Of a stretch of 64,000 bases of DNA, positions 18,383-28,389 are shown in pieces; the first letter of the stretch is position 1, and the number at the start of each line of letters is the position of its first letter. Source of the DNA: CAZEAN01 sp964510225 (GTDB taxonomy: Bacteria; Planctomycetota; Planctomycetia; Isosphaerales; Isosphaeraceae); NCBI GenBank assembly GCA_964510225.1, contig CAZEAN010000002.1:65702-129701 (forward strand). Reading direction: 5' to 3'. The position numbers were made by a program, and so were the translations under genes. The notes under the pieces are model-generated. The model worked only from the letters and a program-made list of their open reading frames with translations. It searched no databases and was not told the DNA's origin.

Positions 18383-21300
18383 ATGGCGGAACGGGCAGCA
18401 GAACCGAAGACAGAATCACGAGGCCTTAGCGACCTCACCCGACTGATCCAACGCTCGGACGGCTTCGTCGAGTTAACCGCTGCGTTGAAGAATGGCCGTA
18501 GTGGCACGATCGACGGTGCCTGGGGATCGTCGGGGCCGTTGGCGATTGCCGCCCTCTCTTGGCAGATTCCATCCCCTCTCTTGGTCGTGCTGCCTCATAT
18601 TGGCGATCTCGAAGAATTTGCCGAGGATCTTGCTGCTTTTGCCGGTCTCCGAGTCGAGATTGTACCGGCTTGGGAGAAGTCTCCTGCCGAGGCACCACCA
18701 GGAGACGAGTTGATCGGGCGACGTCTTCGAGTTGCACGATCGATCCTCAGTGACGATCCACCACGACTCGTGGTCGCTCCGATCCCTGCCCTCCTGCAAC
18801 CGTTTCCTGGGCCAGAAGCCTTGGCGCGCGGGTCTCGAAAAATTCGGGTTGGGGAGACCATCCCCCTCGAAGAACTAATTGGTTGGCTCACTGAGCGTGG
18901 GATGACGCGAGTTGAGGTGGTTGAGGTCGCCGGCGAGTTCAGCCTCCGAGGAGGAATCCTCGATGTCTTCCCAACGGATCAAACGCTCCCCTTCCGGGTT
19001 GAGTTTTTTGGGGACGATGTGGACTCGATCCGTCCTTTCGATCCTGAGACTCAACGATCGCTCGGCAAGGAAGAGGAGGTCAGTCTCGCCGTTCCACTTG
19101 ACCCTGGCCTAACAAGTGACGAGACCAGCCACCTGATCGATCTCTTTCCGGAGGGATCGGTAGTGGCTTTGGTCGAACCAACCGACCTCAAAGAGCAAGG
19201 GGAACGCTACCTTGGGAGGCTCAGTGACCCTCGGGGTTTCTACACGTTGGAGTCGGTCTTCAAGCATCTGATCCAGCGACCTTCGGTGACGGTCGCTGCG
19301 GTCTCTGCTGGCATGAGCCTCGAAACGACCTGTCGGCTTCGGGTCGAGAGTGTGGAACGATTCTCTGGTGAACTCAGCAAAGTGAAGGAGGAACTAGAGA
19401 CAGCCTCCGAAGGAAATGACGTGCTGATCGCCTGCCGGAATCAGTCAGAGATCGATCGATTGACCGAGGTGTTCGAAGGATCGACACTTGTTGAATCTGG
19501 TCGGGTTCGATACACGGTTGGCCGAGTCCGATCGGGGTTTCGACTGGTCGATCATGGCGTCCTCGTCATCGGCGATCATGAACTTTTCGATCGCGGAGCG
19601 GTCCGCCAGACTCCAAAGCGTCGGCGCTACGAATCAAGAGCAATCGATAGTTTTCTTGACCTCAATGAGGGTGATCTGGTTGTCCATGTCAGCCACGGGA
19701 TCGCACGTTACCGAGGTCTTCAACTTATCGAGAAGGACCGTGACGCGGGCTATGCTGAAGAACAGCTTGTGCTTGAGTTTGCCGATCGTGCTCGAATCTA
19801 CGTCCCGATCGCCAAGATCGAGCTGGTCCAAAAGTATGTTGGCGGCGGGAAGGCAGATCCAGCGCTTTCGAAGATCGGGACTAGCTCTTGGGAGCGGAAG
19901 AAAAAGCGGGTTGCGGAGGCCGTTGCGGACCTCGCCCAAGATTTGATCGAGATCCAAGCCCAGCGCGCAAGTCAGCCTGGGATCGCCTATGAAGCCGAAG
20001 ACGGTCGATGGCTTACCGAGTTCGAGGCTGGGTTCCCGTACCAGGAGACTCCCGACCAACTCGCTGCCATCGAGGCAATCAAAGGAGATATGTCAGCCCC
20101 GAAACCGATGGATCGCTTGATCTGTGGTGATGTCGGCTATGGGAAGACAGAAGTTGCAATGAGGGCGGCATTCAAGGCCGTTGAAGGTGGTCGACAAGTC
20201 GCGGTCTTGGTCCCGACGACGGTACTCGCTGAGCAACACCACCGGAGTTTCTCAGCACGGATGGCCGAGTTCCCGGTCCGGATCGAGGCGGTAAGTCGTT
20301 TCCGACCCAAGTCGGAAGTCCGCCAAGTCCTTAAAGAGACTTCCGCGGGACGGGTCGACATCTTGATCGGAACCCATCGGATCGTCCAAAAGGATGTCGC
20401 GTTTCATGACCTCGGCTTGATCATCATCGATGAAGAGCAACGTTTCGGTGTTGAAGACAAAGAGTGGCTAAAATCACTCCGCGCGACCGTTGAAGTGCTG
20501 ACGCTCACCGCCACGCCGATCCCTCGGACACTCCACATGGCTCTCTTGGGGATCCGTGACATCTCGAATTTGGAGACGCCGCCACCTGATCGTAAAGCGG
20601 TCGAGACACGGATCAGTCGATGGGATGACGAATTGATCCGCCAAGCGATCGTCCGCGAGCTGAACCGCGAAGGGCAGATTTACTTCGTTCATAACAAGGT
20701 CTACGACATCGAGTCGATTGCCGATCGTGTTCGATCACTCGTACCCGATGCTCGGGTAATCGTTGGTCATGGTCAGATGACGGGTGATCAACTCGAACGT
20801 GCGATGTTGGCGTTTGTTCGCCGTGAGGCTGATGTCTTGGTGGCAACGACAATTATCGAATCTGGGCTCGATATTCCTAATGCAAACACCATTTTCATCG
20901 ATGAGGCCGATCGTGATGGGTTGGCTGATTTGCTCCAGCTCCGTGGTCGGGTTGGCCGTTCGAAGCGGCGGGCTTATGCGTACCTGCTGCTCGACCCCAA
21001 ACGGACCGTCGCTCCTAATGCAGTCCGGCGCTTGAAAGCGATTGAGGAGTTCACGGATCTCGGAGCCGGATTCAAGATCGCCTTGCGCGACCTCGAAATC
21101 CGAGGGGCGGGGAACATCCTCGGTGCGGAACAATCGGGCCACATTGAGGCAGTTGGCTACGAACTCTATTGCTCGCTGTTGGACAGTGCCGTCCGGGCAA
21201 TGAGCGGCCGGGCACAACGCCCGAACTTTGACTGTTCGGTTGAACTCCAATGGCGGGCTTACCTCCCCGCATCTTATGTCCCCTCACACAAACTGAAGGT

Positions 21301-21865
21301 TGAACTTTACCGTCGAGCAAGCCGACTCAGGAGTCTGGAACAGCTCGAAGATTTCCGGAAAGAGCTAGTGGACCGATTTGGCCCCCTTCCCCTCCCAACC
21401 GCACAGATGCTCACCGAGGCCGAGTTGCGGATTTATGCTGAGCATTGGCAGATCGCGCGGATCCATCTCGAAGACGAGTTCTTAGTGTTGACGTATCGCA
21501 ATCCGAGGCGGATTGAAGCACTCGGGAAACAGTACCCCGGTCGGATCCGGATTGTAGACAGCTCCTCCGCTTATGTTCCACTCGAGGGAGCTACAACTGC
21601 GGATGCCATCGCCAAAATTGCCGTTGTGTTACTTCACCCCTCGTCACCAGTGGTCACTAAAGGAGCGACAACAAAATCGAAACCAAAAGCAACAAGGCCA
21701 CCGAAGAAGTCAGCAAAAGGAGGGCAGCAAGCGACCAGAGTCACACCACTGCCAATTTCAACAACGTCCTCCGGTCCTCTTCCAGATGAAACTCCGGTGA
21801 CGGTTCATTATGGCCTTGGACATCGGATGAAACGGCTGAAGAATGAGAGGACGCCAAGAAAATGA
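18383..21865 (+). CDS. mfd: Transcription-repair coupling factor Mfd
   Basis: 1160 residues, close to the 1148 of E. coli Mfd. Mfd removes RNA polymerase stalled at lesions and recruits UvrA. An N-terminal UvrB-like module (about 30-330, with GEFSLRGGILDVFP) is followed by the RNAP-interaction CarD-like domain (about 420-490, LNEGDLVVHVSHGIARYRG), the RecG-like translocase with Walker A GDVGYGKTE (582-590) and DEEQ (683-686), TATPIPRTLHMAL and QLRGRVGR, and the C-terminal D7 domain. After D7 comes a Lys/Pro/Thr-rich tail of about 65 residues not typical of E. coli Mfd. A GAGG lies 6 bases before the ATG. Confidence 0.98.
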   Translation: MAERAAEPKTESRGLSDLTRLIQRSDGFVELTAALKNGRSGTIDGAWGSSGPLAIAALSWQIPSPLLVVLPHIGDLEEFAEDLAAFAGLRVEIVPAWEKSPAEAPPGDELIGRRLRVARSILSDDPPRLVVAPIPALLQPFPGPEALARGSRKIRVGETIPLEELIGWLTERGMTRVEVVEVAGEFSLRGGILDVFPTDQTLPFRVEFFGDDVDSIRPFDPETQRSLGKEEEVSLAVPLDPGLTSDETSHLIDLFPEGSVVALVEPTDLKEQGERYLGRLSDPRGFYTLESVFKHLIQRPSVTVAAVSAGMSLETTCRLRVESVERFSGELSKVKEELETASEGNDVLIACRNQSEIDRLTEVFEGSTLVESGRVRYTVGRVRSGFRLVDHGVLVIGDHELFDRGAVRQTPKRRRYESRAIDSFLDLNEGDLVVHVSHGIARYRGLQLIEKDRDAGYAEEQLVLEFADRARIYVPIAKIELVQKYVGGGKADPALSKIGTSSWERKKKRVAEAVADLAQDLIEIQAQRASQPGIAYEAEDGRWLTEFEAGFPYQETPDQLAAIEAIKGDMSAPKPMDRLICGDVGYGKTEVAMRAAFKAVEGGRQVAVLVPTTVLAEQHHRSFSARMAEFPVRIEAVSRFRPKSEVRQVLKETSAGRVDILIGTHRIVQKDVAFHDLGLIIIDEEQRFGVEDKEWLKSLRATVEVLTLTATPIPRTLHMALLGIRDISNLETPPPDRKAVETRISRWDDELIRQAIVRELNREGQIYFVHNKVYDIESIADRVRSLVPDARVIVGHGQMTGDQLERAMLAFVRREADVLVATTIIESGLDIPNANTIFIDEADRDGLADLLQLRGRVGRSKRRAYAYLLLDPKRTVAPNAVRRLKAIEEFTDLGAGFKIALRDLEIRGAGNILGAEQSGHIEAVGYELYCSLLDSAVRAMSGRAQRPNFDCSVELQWRAYLPASYVPSHKLKVELYRRASRLRSLEQLEDFRKELVDRFGPLPLPTAQMLTEAELRIYAEHWQIARIHLEDEFLVLTYRNPRRIEALGKQYPGRIRIVDSSSAYVPLEGATTADAIAKIAVVLLHPSSPVVTKGATTKSKPKATRPPKKSAKGGQQATRVTPLPISTTSSGPLPDETPVTVHYGLGHRMKRLKNERTPRK

Positions 21866-21915
21866 TTCAACACTTCCTTGCCCTCCTCTCGGACTAATGC
21901 AGCGACAACAATCGC

Positions 21916-24900
21916 TCAGCCGAGATCGAGCGGGTCGTCGATCCGGAGTTGATCAAGTGCGAGTTGCTCGAACAGCCCTTCGGCCTCGGCACCCTCTGTG
22001 TTGTCATCTGCTTCAGTTGTCAGACCAGCGCTCACTTCTCCGCCAACGTTACTCTCACCGGGGTCGACCATGGCAGGGCTAAATGTGCTGCTGCTGGTCA
22101 CCTTTCCGTCGTCGGAAATCGGCTCAACCTGATCTTGAAGACCATTGAAACGGTCGTCAGCGTCCGGTAGGAACTGAGTTCCGAAGACCCCGAGTGTGAT
22201 TGGATTTTGCAGAGAGTCTCTTTGGTCGGGACTAGACCCATCGCCGGATGTAGCGGTGTTGTCCACAACCTGTTCGAGACTTAGCTCAGTCGTTCCTATC
22301 CCCGCTGTTGTGCCGATGACTAAGTACGCGACTGACTCCTTGACGTGTTTCCTCTCTGGGTCACCGATCTGGTCTTCATTAATTGCCAAGCTTAGTCTGG
22401 TGTTTGTGATTGGGGTATTTCCCCAGAGCACCGGGGAACCCCCATCACCCCCTTGGACTCCCGCTAGTGAAGCCACGGCCGCAATTGGTGTCTCAATTCC
22501 TTCAATGGAATAGCCGTAGGGTGGAAAATTGTCGATGCCTCGGACTGTCGTTCTTCCTACTCCAGCGACGAAGGTCAAGCCATCGATTTCGTAATTGCCA
22601 GCCTCGATGACAAGGTAAGCGATTTCCTGATCAGGACGGTTTGTGTTCGGATCTTCGCCTACATCCCGGCCGACCCGGAGTGTGCTGGAGTCCGGAGGTA
22701 ACTCCACCTGCGCTCCGGATGCCCAGAAGGTTGACCAGCCACCAGCGTCGCCAATGATCTGACCGAGAACGACGGGATTGTTGTAGTTGAGGAGCGTTCC
22801 TTGTTCGACACCGAGGCGGTCGCCTTCTGAGTCAACCCTTTCTGAAGTAAACCGTACTGCTTCCATCTTGATCCCGTGCTCTACTTGGTTATAGACGCCG
22901 GCGGCAGCAACCACATAATGAAGTTGGCTGATGGTCACAGGCTGGTCAGAGCCGTCGTTTCGTTCGAGCAAGACATCGAATCGATTTGGTTCGTTTTGCC
23001 GAATCCTGACGACCGTCGATGGCGTACCGCTCTCAAATACTGGGGTCGCGATTACGACCATCTCCGGGTAAGAGTGGGAAAGCTCGACGGTCTCCCAGAC
23101 TCCTGTTGTGACGTTGTTCAGGACACCCGTCGAGATCGGCGGCATCGAGCTTTCTTCAATATCGATGACGACTGAACCAAGATTGTTTGTCGTGTCAACT
23201 TCGAGGCCGTTCGAGGTGACGATTGCGGAAAGCGTGTAGGAACCCACGGGGAGGCCTGAAGTCTCCCAAAGCGTTGTAGAATCAGTAATGGTCGAGGGGT
23301 CAGCGAGGATGCTCCAAGCATCAATCTGAAGATCGTCGGTAGGATCATTCGGTGTTGCATTGTCAGAGACTAGCACGACATTGAGTCGTTGTTGCGTGCC
23401 TCCGGCGTTGCGCACAGCCACATCGATGGCAACAGAATCACCTGCTGCAGGGTTTGTAGTGCTCGCGGTTACTGAGTCGATTACAAGATCGATTGCTTCT
23501 GAGGCTGGGGCACCTGTGACTAGATAAGCAACTGATTCATTCGTATGAGAACGTTCTTGGTCGCCGATCTGCTCCTCGTTAATCGCTAAGCTCAGCGTTG
23601 TCCCCGAAACTGGATCGACTCCCCAAAAAACAGGCCAACCCCCATCACCACCATTGACACCGGCAATCGACGCCACTGCGGCAGTTGGGGTTTCGATTCC
23701 GCTGATGTTGTAGGTGTAGGGAGGACCGTTGTCGATGCCTCCGACAGTCTCACCTCCCCGATCAGCTACGAGCGTGGTGCCATCAAGATCGTACGTGCCA
23801 GCTTCGATCACGAGGTAACCGATTTCTTGATTCGGTCGGCTCGTTCCCGTGTCTTCACCGACATCGCGGCCGACACGGAGAGTGGAGTTGCTCGGTGCCG
23901 AGCCTTCTGTTGCTCCGGCAGCCCAAAAGGAACTCCAAGGCCCCTCATCGCCGATCACCTGACCAACCACGACCGGATTAGTGTAGTCTTGGAGCAAGGG
24001 GCGGAGATGACCAACACGATTACCCTTGGAGTCAACGCGGTCAGATTCGAAGCGGACCACTTCCATCGTGATCCCGTGTTCGGCTTCGTTGTAGACTCCG
24101 GATTCCGCGACGACATAGTGCAATTGACTAATCGTAGCTGGCTGGTCCGATCCATCAGTACGCTCGACTAAAAGTTCGATCGTATCCTCTCCCGATTGCT
24201 TCACGCGTGTGACAACTGAGGGAGAGTTCTGGTCAAGCGTTGGGGTGGCTACAACAACCATCTCTTCATACATGTGGATGAATTCAATGCTGTACCACTG
24301 GCCAGTACGAACGTTGGTTAAGACACCACTCGAGAGCTCCGGCCCACCCTGGAATTGAGGTGGAGTCGATACAGCACCAGAGACGTCGAGCCGTCCCCCA
24401 GTGACCGTCTTGCCATTCATCGATGGGGTGTCGACTGCAGAATCGAGTAGAAGGTTCTTGATTTCCAAGCCGGTTAAGTTCGGGTCCGCTGCCTTGTAGA
24501 GGGCGACTGCACCAGCAACGTGTGGCGCTGCCATGGAGGTTCCCGATCGCCCGCGGTATCCACCTCCCAGATCAGTCGATTGGACCGCCTGGCCAGGTGC
24601 TCCAAGGTCGACTGAAGTCAAGCCGTAGTTAGACCATGTTGGCCGCCTACCATCGTTTCTGATCGCCGCAACACTAATGACGTGATCGTTTTCGATGGTG
24701 GCCGGTGAAAAGGAGACTGAATCAGTGTCAGTTCCATTGTTGCCTGCTGCAGCGACAACCAAGACATCAGCGGCAGCAGCTCGATCAATTGCGTCATCGA
24801 GGAGGGGAGAGGAGAGTCCTATTTCCCCCCAGGAGTTGTTTGAGGCGACGACATTGATCCCGGCAAGTTTTAGGTCTGTGATGTAGTCGAGCGCGGCGAT

Positions 24901-25716
24901 TCCGTTGGAGATGGAGCCGTCCCCTTTGTCATCCAGAAACTTTACACCGATGATCTTGACGTTCCAATTAACGCCAGTGACACCGATCCCATTGTTACCG
25001 ACCGCGCCGATAGTTCCGGCGACATGAGTGCCGTGGCCATGGTCGTCCATAGGATCCGAGTCGCCATTGTGGAAGTCGTAACCATGCACATCGTCGATTA
25101 AATCATTTCCGTCATCATCGAGCCCATTACCTGGGATCTCACCCGGATTGACCCAGATGTTGGCGGCGAGGTCAGGATGGGTGTAGTCAATCCCGGTGTC
25201 GATTACGGCCACGACCACTTCAGATGAGCCTGTGTTGCCGCCCAACCAAGCTTCGGCCGCTTGACTCCCGTACGTGTTGGTTGGACCGGTGTTCGTACCG
25301 TAGTCGTCCCCGTAGACTCCGTACAAGCTTCCATTGACGAACAAGGGGTCGTCTGGGAGGGTCTGGATCCTCACCGCTTGGTCCTGCTCGACTGCAATCA
25401 CCGAGGGGTGTTCTCTGAGTTGAGCAATCGCTTGGCGGTCATCAACGGATGATTCAACCTCAACGAGTTCGATTGTCCCCCAACGTCCGCCATGCTTGTT
25501 TCTCGAGAGGACTTGGATTTCTTCGGGACCAGCGATCCCCGCAGTTGCTTCAAGTCGGTCTTCAGGAGTGGCATCGGCGGCGAACTGAACAATGAGGCGG
25601 CCGGGAATGATGTGGCTTGATTGCTCGGCGACACTGAGTAATTCCCGACCTTCAAGCCGCTCAATTTGGGGATTAGGACGAGTCCGGGGGCGTCTTGAGC
25701 GTCGAGAGGGGTTCAT
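21916..25716 (-). CDS. Surface/secreted subtilisin-like protease with LEPR-XLL-type N-terminus and duplicated modules
   Basis: 1266 residues from ATG 25716 (GGAGTG upstream; the product then starts with the basic, planctomycete-type MNPSRRSRR...IERLEGRELLSV LEPR-XLL-like leader). S8 catalytic triad: Asp173 (VIDTGIDYTHPDL), His228 (HGHGTHVAGT), Ser394 (GTSMAAPHVAG). After the protease come two closely similar modules of about 274 residues (462-735 and 862-1135) flanking a CARDB-type Ig-like domain (about 741-853), then an acidic tail. It probably digests protein at the cell surface. Third gene of a leftward run with the glycosidase and the sugar-isomerase-like protein. Confidence 0.92.
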   Translation of the reverse strand: MNPSRRSRRPRTRPNPQIERLEGRELLSVAEQSSHIIPGRLIVQFAADATPEDRLEATAGIAGPEEIQVLSRNKHGGRWGTIELVEVESSVDDRQAIAQLREHPSVIAVEQDQAVRIQTLPDDPLFVNGSLYGVYGDDYGTNTGPTNTYGSQAAEAWLGGNTGSSEVVVAVIDTGIDYTHPDLAANIWVNPGEIPGNGLDDDGNDLIDDVHGYDFHNGDSDPMDDHGHGTHVAGTIGAVGNNGIGVTGVNWNVKIIGVKFLDDKGDGSISNGIAALDYITDLKLAGINVVASNNSWGEIGLSSPLLDDAIDRAAAADVLVVAAAGNNGTDTDSVSFSPATIENDHVISVAAIRNDGRRPTWSNYGLTSVDLGAPGQAVQSTDLGGGYRGRSGTSMAAPHVAGAVALYKAADPNLTGLEIKNLLLDSAVDTPSMNGKTVTGGRLDVSGAVSTPPQFQGGPELSSGVLTNVRTGQWYSIEFIHMYEEMVVVATPTLDQNSPSVVTRVKQSGEDTIELLVERTDGSDQPATISQLHYVVAESGVYNEAEHGITMEVVRFESDRVDSKGNRVGHLRPLLQDYTNPVVVGQVIGDEGPWSSFWAAGATEGSAPSNSTLRVGRDVGEDTGTSRPNQEIGYLVIEAGTYDLDGTTLVADRGGETVGGIDNGPPYTYNISGIETPTAAVASIAGVNGGDGGWPVFWGVDPVSGTTLSLAINEEQIGDQERSHTNESVAYLVTGAPASEAIDLVIDSVTASTTNPAAGDSVAIDVAVRNAGGTQQRLNVVLVSDNATPNDPTDDLQIDAWSILADPSTITDSTTLWETSGLPVGSYTLSAIVTSNGLEVDTTNNLGSVVIDIEESSMPPISTGVLNNVTTGVWETVELSHSYPEMVVIATPVFESGTPSTVVRIRQNEPNRFDVLLERNDGSDQPVTISQLHYVVAAAGVYNQVEHGIKMEAVRFTSERVDSEGDRLGVEQGTLLNYNNPVVLGQIIGDAGGWSTFWASGAQVELPPDSSTLRVGRDVGEDPNTNRPDQEIAYLVIEAGNYEIDGLTFVAGVGRTTVRGIDNFPPYGYSIEGIETPIAAVASLAGVQGGDGGSPVLWGNTPITNTRLSLAINEDQIGDPERKHVKESVAYLVIGTTAGIGTTELSLEQVVDNTATSGDGSSPDQRDSLQNPITLGVFGTQFLPDADDRFNGLQDQVEPISDDGKVTSSSTFSPAMVDPGESNVGGEVSAGLTTEADDNTEGAEAEGLFEQLALDQLRIDDPLDLG
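22312..23133 (-). repeat. Second copy of ~274-residue internal module in subtilase
   Basis: Encodes the module starting GVLNNVTTGVWETVEL and ending ESVAYLVIG. It is highly similar to the copy at 23512-24333; shared landmarks include DGSDQP-x-TISQLHYVV, STLRVGRDVGED, QEIxYLVIEAG and LSLAINE-x-QIGD-x-ER. The family is unknown; it looks like a beta-rich binding module. Confidence 0.85.
23512..24333 (-). repeat. First copy of ~274-residue internal module in subtilase
   Basis: Encodes the module from GVLTNVRTGQWYSIEF to ESVAYLVTG, directly after the protease domain. The period to the second copy is 400 codons, the gap being filled by the CARDB-like domain. Confidence 0.85.
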
Positions 25717-25871
25717 TCGAAGTTCACTCCAACCGGTGTTACAAGTTGAATGGATTGCACCCCAGTCGATCTGATCAAGGGTTTTGCCAAGATGCTGGGG
25801 GACGAATCTGTTTTGCGAGTGTCTGTGAAGTGGCTCCGTAAGCCGAGACAAGACCCGCCACGAGAGGGGAA

Positions 25872-28235
25872 TCAGGGGTCGTTTGGCGTGCGGAGTAAGA
25901 CGTGTAACGTATTGGACGGAACCTTCAACCGAATGCCGGTTTCGGTTGAATTCAGTTCAATCCGTCCTGGACTGGGCGCGAGATTTTCGTCGAGTGCGAA
26001 TGCGCGCCGTAACTCCGAGTTATTGATCTCGATCGTACCGTTAAACTCGGTAATCCGCCAGGGCATCTCTCCCGCGTTGACGATCTCCAACCCTTCGATA
26101 AATTCCTCGTTCTTACCGCTCTTGATCGGAAACGTCTTCTCACGGACTTCCCAACCCGTGGGACGGGCGGTAGTGCCGATCTGAAGCAGGACTGCGTTAC
26201 TTTCGGCGATCGGCTTGTTGTCCACCGAGACTACAAGAACGGTGGCGTAAGTGTTGGTAGTTTCAATTTTCACGTCGGAAAGTTGGATGGGGCCGTGCTT
26301 CCCGAGGAAGCCGGTCGCTCCTTGAGCTTTGGGAGCATCAACGAGACAGCGACCGGAATCCGATTCGAGGACCACCTGCCCGTGAAGACTCTGGATCCTG
26401 TTTCCCGAAATCAACGAGTCGAGGGGTCCGACCTGATTGGCGGTCTTTTGAGTATCGAACTTGACGGTGACCGGTCCGGCCAGGAATGCCCGAGGGTCAA
26501 GACCTCGTTCGAGGCTCGATTGCTCGGCCCGGTCACCAAGGTCGCGCAGCGGGTCGTAGCTCGCGTCCTCAGCAATGATCGGCGGTTCTCGCTCCCAGAG
26601 CTCCTGGAGAGTTCGGTGTTCGATGACCACAGGCTCTGCCTCGTCGACGTAACTGCGTCGAAAGGCAATTGCCGCTGCAGGGAATTGGCCGAGCACCATC
26701 GGAGTCCCCGCTTCAAACTTCTTTGCTGCTGCGCCCACGTTCGGATTCTCGCTGATCGACCATTCACGTCTTTCAAAGCGAAACCAATAAATTCCGTCGA
26801 TTCCGCAGAGTGATCCATAGGTTGAGAGCAAGAAGGGTGATTCGGACTGGTAACCAGTCGGAGGTGCCCAGAGAGTTTCACTCAGGATCGTCGGGTGTCC
26901 AGCTACTTGTTTGATATTCGTAGGGAGCTGTCGGGGCTCAAGGAGGACCGATGTGTTATTGAAGAAGTGGCCTGCTCGGACGAGCCGATTACGGTCCTTG
27001 CCGAGATGGATCGAATTGTAGTATCGGTTGACAGCGATGATGTCGGTCGGTGTGTAGGTCCAGTGCTCAACATCGTTCAGGAGAATGGGGTCGGCAGTCC
27101 GCCAGTTGCCAGCATTAATCAGTTGTTTGCAGCCGAGTTCTTCGCGGAGGTAGTTGGCGATCTCAGCATTGAACCGATACATGGTCTCCGCAAAGAACTG
27201 GAGCTGGTCATCGAGCCGACGCTTAAACGCCCCTTTCCGCGGTTGTTTCCACTCCCAGACATTGGCGATTCCGACCAAGCCGCGCTCGAAGGCGTCTCCG
27301 TTGACCTTCGTGTTGCCCCAGTGCTTACGTGCGGCGTCGACTGAACCGTAACGCTCTGCCAACCACTCGCCAAACAAACGGCGGAGGATCTCTAGTTGGG
27401 TTCCATAAAGTTGGTTGATTGTGAAGAAGAGCATACTATCTTCATTCTGAATCTGAATGATCGCGAGTGCAGGATCATCAGCGAGGGGGATCCCGGTGTA
27501 GGGATTCGGCTCCGTCAGCAGGACTCTGAGCCAGGTCTTGTAAGCCTCTTGAAGCTTCTTGTTAAAAAAGAGGAGCCCATGACCAGACATTCCTGGCTTC
27601 CACCCTTCGATTCCCCAACGTTGGGGTGGTCGGAAACCAAGGGCCCAGTAGGGGCTCATTGTGGTGTAGATCCCTTCCTTCTTCATCGCGGCAACTAATC
27701 GCCAGATTTCATCGATCCGCGCCATGTTTGGTTCATCAAGGTCGGGATTATCCTTAGACCTCCGATCTGGGAAGATGTTGCTATGATATCGAACCATGTT
27801 TACGCCATGCTTGGCGAGAAATTGGGCCTGATTTGCGAGTGCCTCGTCGGGATTGTTCTCACGATAGGCGATCGTCGAGGCGGCCCAAAATCGAACTGGC
27901 TCACCATTTCCTAAGACAAAGCCGTCCCCTTGAGCGTTTCGACGGACGAACCCCGATTCACCCGCAACTGTTTCGTTAAGCTGTCGGAGGCTGAAGACCG
28001 TACTGGGATCAAACGTTTCAGGCCCTGGTTCAAACGCCCAAGATGGTTCTTCGAAGGCGACAGCATGTGGGATCTGCTTTGGCTGCACTACGACCGGGCC
28101 TACCTCACGATTCTCCGACTCCTCCGAGGCAAGATTTGGGGTCTCTGACTCTCGGAGTTCAACCTGAAGCCAGCGTCCCCCGCACAGCGCAACGAAGCAG
28201 AAGCCAACCAAGAACCAACGATATCGGTGTAACAT
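25872..28235 (-). CDS. Clan GH-A (GH5-like) glycoside hydrolase, secreted or membrane-anchored
   Basis: 787 residues from ATG 28235, preceded by AGGGG and giving a signal/anchor MLHRYRWFLVGFCFVALCGG. The central TIM barrel (about 110-500) has HGVNMVRYHSN, IIQIQNED with the probable acid/base Glu265, and TILSETLW with the probable nucleophile Glu453, the clan GH-A pattern. A C-terminal beta-rich region (about 560-787) follows. It likely hydrolyses a beta-linked polysaccharide; specificity is not readable. It lies 155 bases upstream of the subtilase gene and 154 downstream of the isomerase-like gene, same strand. Confidence 0.85.
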   Translation of the reverse strand: MLHRYRWFLVGFCFVALCGGRWLQVELRESETPNLASEESENREVGPVVVQPKQIPHAVAFEEPSWAFEPGPETFDPSTVFSLRQLNETVAGESGFVRRNAQGDGFVLGNGEPVRFWAASTIAYRENNPDEALANQAQFLAKHGVNMVRYHSNIFPDRRSKDNPDLDEPNMARIDEIWRLVAAMKKEGIYTTMSPYWALGFRPPQRWGIEGWKPGMSGHGLLFFNKKLQEAYKTWLRVLLTEPNPYTGIPLADDPALAIIQIQNEDSMLFFTINQLYGTQLEILRRLFGEWLAERYGSVDAARKHWGNTKVNGDAFERGLVGIANVWEWKQPRKGAFKRRLDDQLQFFAETMYRFNAEIANYLREELGCKQLINAGNWRTADPILLNDVEHWTYTPTDIIAVNRYYNSIHLGKDRNRLVRAGHFFNNTSVLLEPRQLPTNIKQVAGHPTILSETLWAPPTGYQSESPFLLSTYGSLCGIDGIYWFRFERREWSISENPNVGAAAKKFEAGTPMVLGQFPAAAIAFRRSYVDEAEPVVIEHRTLQELWEREPPIIAEDASYDPLRDLGDRAEQSSLERGLDPRAFLAGPVTVKFDTQKTANQVGPLDSLISGNRIQSLHGQVVLESDSGRCLVDAPKAQGATGFLGKHGPIQLSDVKIETTNTYATVLVVSVDNKPIAESNAVLLQIGTTARPTGWEVREKTFPIKSGKNEEFIEGLEIVNAGEMPWRITEFNGTIEINNSELRRAFALDENLAPSPGRIELNSTETGIRLKVPSNTLHVLLRTPNDP

Positions 28236-28389
28236 GAGATCCCCTGACCTGATTCCGCTCTCGTTGTCTGTAAATCCTCTCGGATCCCCCGCTTCTCGAT
28301 ATCTCGAAGGTTGAGGTTGGGTGATCCGAGAGGGGTTCAACCCCTGGATCGGATAGAGTGAGCCGAGACACGGGACTGATTATGGCACA

